From the NCBI GenBank assembly GCA_003972845.1, contig QOAV01000209.1, positions 1-5,925 on the forward strand: a DNA stretch of 5,925 bases, written 5' to 3'. This DNA is from Gammaproteobacteria bacterium. Its GTDB lineage: Bacteria; Pseudomonadota; Gammaproteobacteria; QOAV01. A model generated the notes under the pieces. It was not told where the DNA came from, made no database searches, and saw nothing but the letters and a program-made list of their open reading frames with translations. The stretch's first letter is position 1. The number at the start of each line of letters is the position of its first letter. A program made the translations under genes and the position numbers. Positions 5,128 to 5,925 of this stretch are shown here, piece after piece.

Positions 5128-5526
5128 ATGTACCGCGTATTCAGCAAACAACTGGCTATTCTGTTCGCCTTGCTGTTGGGTCTGGCCCAGCTGCCCATGG
5201 CGGTGGCCGGCAATGTTGCCTGCGAAAACGCGGGCGACATGCATAAAATGCAAGCGGTACATACCTCCCAGCATGGTCTGACTTCTGTTCAGCACGATGC
5301 GGCTGGCGACAATGCATGCCAGCATTGTGATGTGGAACAGAATTCCACCTGCCAGGACTGCGGAACCGGCCATTGTGGCGTATGCGCCGTTCATGGCGGC
5401 AGCGCCATGCTGCCCAGTGTGTTCGATGTTCTGGATGCTTCCGTATCCGATCTCGATATGCGCATGGCGGATGGCCTTCTCCCGGCCGTTCAATTCAGCT
5501 TCCTGCGGCCTCCCATACTCATCTGA
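5128..5526 (+). CDS. Exported Cys/His-rich metal-binding protein, CopL/DUF2946-like
   Basis: A 132-aa protein with a Sec-type signal peptide: Arg and Lys near the start, a hydrophobic core at about 9-22, and AVA before Gly28, so cleavage probably follows residue 27. The mature part has three CxxC pairs (C64/C67, C75/C78, C83/C86), C32 and many His and Met (H39, H45, H49, H56, H66, H82, H89; M38, M41), ending FSFLRPPILI. This matches the small periplasmic proteins encoded ahead of copA (CopL, DUF2946 type), which bind or sense copper; the RPP ending is typical. Metal identity is inferred from the following multicopper oxidase. ATG 5128 is the only start that keeps the signal peptide, as TAG at 5113 closes the frame. 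GAAGG (5122-5126) sits only 1 nt before it, an unusually tight spacing. Confidence 0.7.
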   Translation: MYRVFSKQLAILFALLLGLAQLPMAVAGNVACENAGDMHKMQAVHTSQHGLTSVQHDAAGDNACQHCDVEQNSTCQDCGTGHCGVCAVHGGSAMLPSVFDVLDASVSDLDMRMADGLLPAVQFSFLRPPILI

Positions 5527-5591
5527 TCCTGGTTCGACCCGGCGGCTTTCAACGCTGGTATTCGAACACCGAACCTGACTGATTGTCGTCG

Positions 5592-5652
5592 TTCACGCAT
5601 GGGCGTGAAGTTCCGCGTTGTCTGCGGCGCGTCAATCGGTTCCGGAGACAAC
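5592..5652 (+). promoter_or_regulatory. Two hairpins in the leader before the multicopper oxidase
   Basis: The 141-nt gap between the CopL-like gene and copA holds TTCACGC (5592-5598)/GCGTGAA (5603-5609), a perfect 7-bp stem with an ATGG loop. It also holds GTTGTCT (5617-5623)/AGACAAC (5646-5652), extended inward by CGG/CCG past one mismatch. The second stem ends 8 nt before the AGGA ribosome binding site. Neither has a U-run. They may set the relative expression of the two genes or act as a processing or attenuation element. Confidence 0.35.
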
Positions 5653-5667
5653 CCCGTTCGAGGAAAC

Positions 5668-5925
5668 ATGATGAAACGTAAACCAGATGCAATAACGACC
5701 GTTGATACAAGCCGCCGCCGCTTTGTGCAGGGCCTGACTGCCAGCGGCATGCTGGCAAGTCTGGGCATGCTGTCGCCGGCCTTGCTGCGTGCCGCGCCAA
5801 ACCCTGATGTGCCCTTTCTGGATGGACCGGTTTTTGACCTGACCATCGATGAAGTGGTGGTGAATTTTACCGGCCGGCCGCACACCGCCACGGCCATCAA
5901 CGGATCCATTCCGGCGCCAACCTTG
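5668..5925 (+). CDS. copA: CopA-family multicopper oxidase, N-terminal part (cut by window end)
   Basis: An open frame runs from ATG 5668 to the window end (86 codons, no stop). It starts with a Tat signal: SRRRFVQ at 15-21 (twin Arg16-Arg17), a moderately hydrophobic stretch at about 22-40, and a likely cleavage after RAA (41-43). The mature start reads VFDLTIDEVVVNFTGR (55-70) and TAINGSIPAP (75-84), the first cupredoxin strands of copper-resistance CopA proteins (FDL-x-I-x-x-x-x-VNFTG ... INGS-x-P-x-P). Family role: a periplasmic oxidase that oxidises Cu(I) and sequesters copper. The copper-ligand HxH motifs would lie beyond the window. AGGA (5661-5664) precedes two adjacent ATGs (5668, 5671); either may be used. 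It follows the CopL-like gene, giving the copL-copA order known from copper-resistance loci. Confidence 0.88.
   Translation, partial: MMKRKPDAITTVDTSRRRFVQGLTASGMLASLGMLSPALLRAAPNPDVPFLDGPVFDLTIDEVVVNFTGRPHTATAINGSIPAPTL

Noticed and set aside
4879..5493. 204-aa open frame on the minus strand
   Set aside because: It runs antisense across the membrane-protein end, the promoter and the CopL-like gene, and has no recognisable domain.
5531..5575. tRNA T-arm-like GGTTCGA and CGAACC sequences
   Set aside because: No acceptor, D or anticodon stems can be built around them; chance similarity only.
5490..5909. Minus-strand frames over the copA start
   Set aside because: The plus strand has a clear Tat signal and CopA motifs; the antisense frames are low-complexity shadows.

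Overview
The window looks like a proteobacterial chromosome, most likely gammaproteobacterial, although nothing in it fixes the genus. Evidence for this is a SlyD-type FKBP, a eukaryote-like class I fructose-bisphosphate aldolase, a Cop-type copper-resistance locus with a Tat-exported multicopper oxidase, and sigma70-like promoter motifs. By eye, the first ~3.3 kb is AT-richer and gene-sparse, and it carries mobile-element debris. The part from about 3380 onward is GC-richer and tightly packed. I did not compute GC values.

Left part (1-2035): the 3' end of an unidentified gene, then a SlyD-like peptidyl-prolyl isomerase without the metal-binding tail. It overlaps a TPR protein built of five consecutive 47-residue units. 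After a 150-bp gap holding two tandem TTTCATGAAT palindromes comes a 53-aa lysine-rich ORF of unknown function.

Middle part (2036-3387): a mosaic. It holds a hairpin-rich stretch, the C-terminal relic of an IS110/IS1111-type transposase, a 158-bp almost fully palindromic MITE with IS5-like ends and a TTAG target duplication, an inverted-repeat segment, and a DUF4279 gene on the minus strand with a GTG start.

Right part (3388-5925): a class I aldolase (glycolysis/gluconeogenesis) is followed after 12 nt by a six-helix membrane protein, probably in the same transcript. Next comes a copper module: an exported Cys/His-rich CopL/DUF2946-like protein behind a promoter that overlaps a Fur-box-like dyad, a 141-nt spacer with two hairpins, and the start of a CopA-type multicopper oxidase cut by the window end. 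The two proteins would act in the periplasm in copper handling.

I see no clearly new defence or mobile system. The least-explained items are the hairpin region next to the IS110 relic, the palindromic MITE, the SlyD-TPR gene pair, and the control region and leader of the copper locus.
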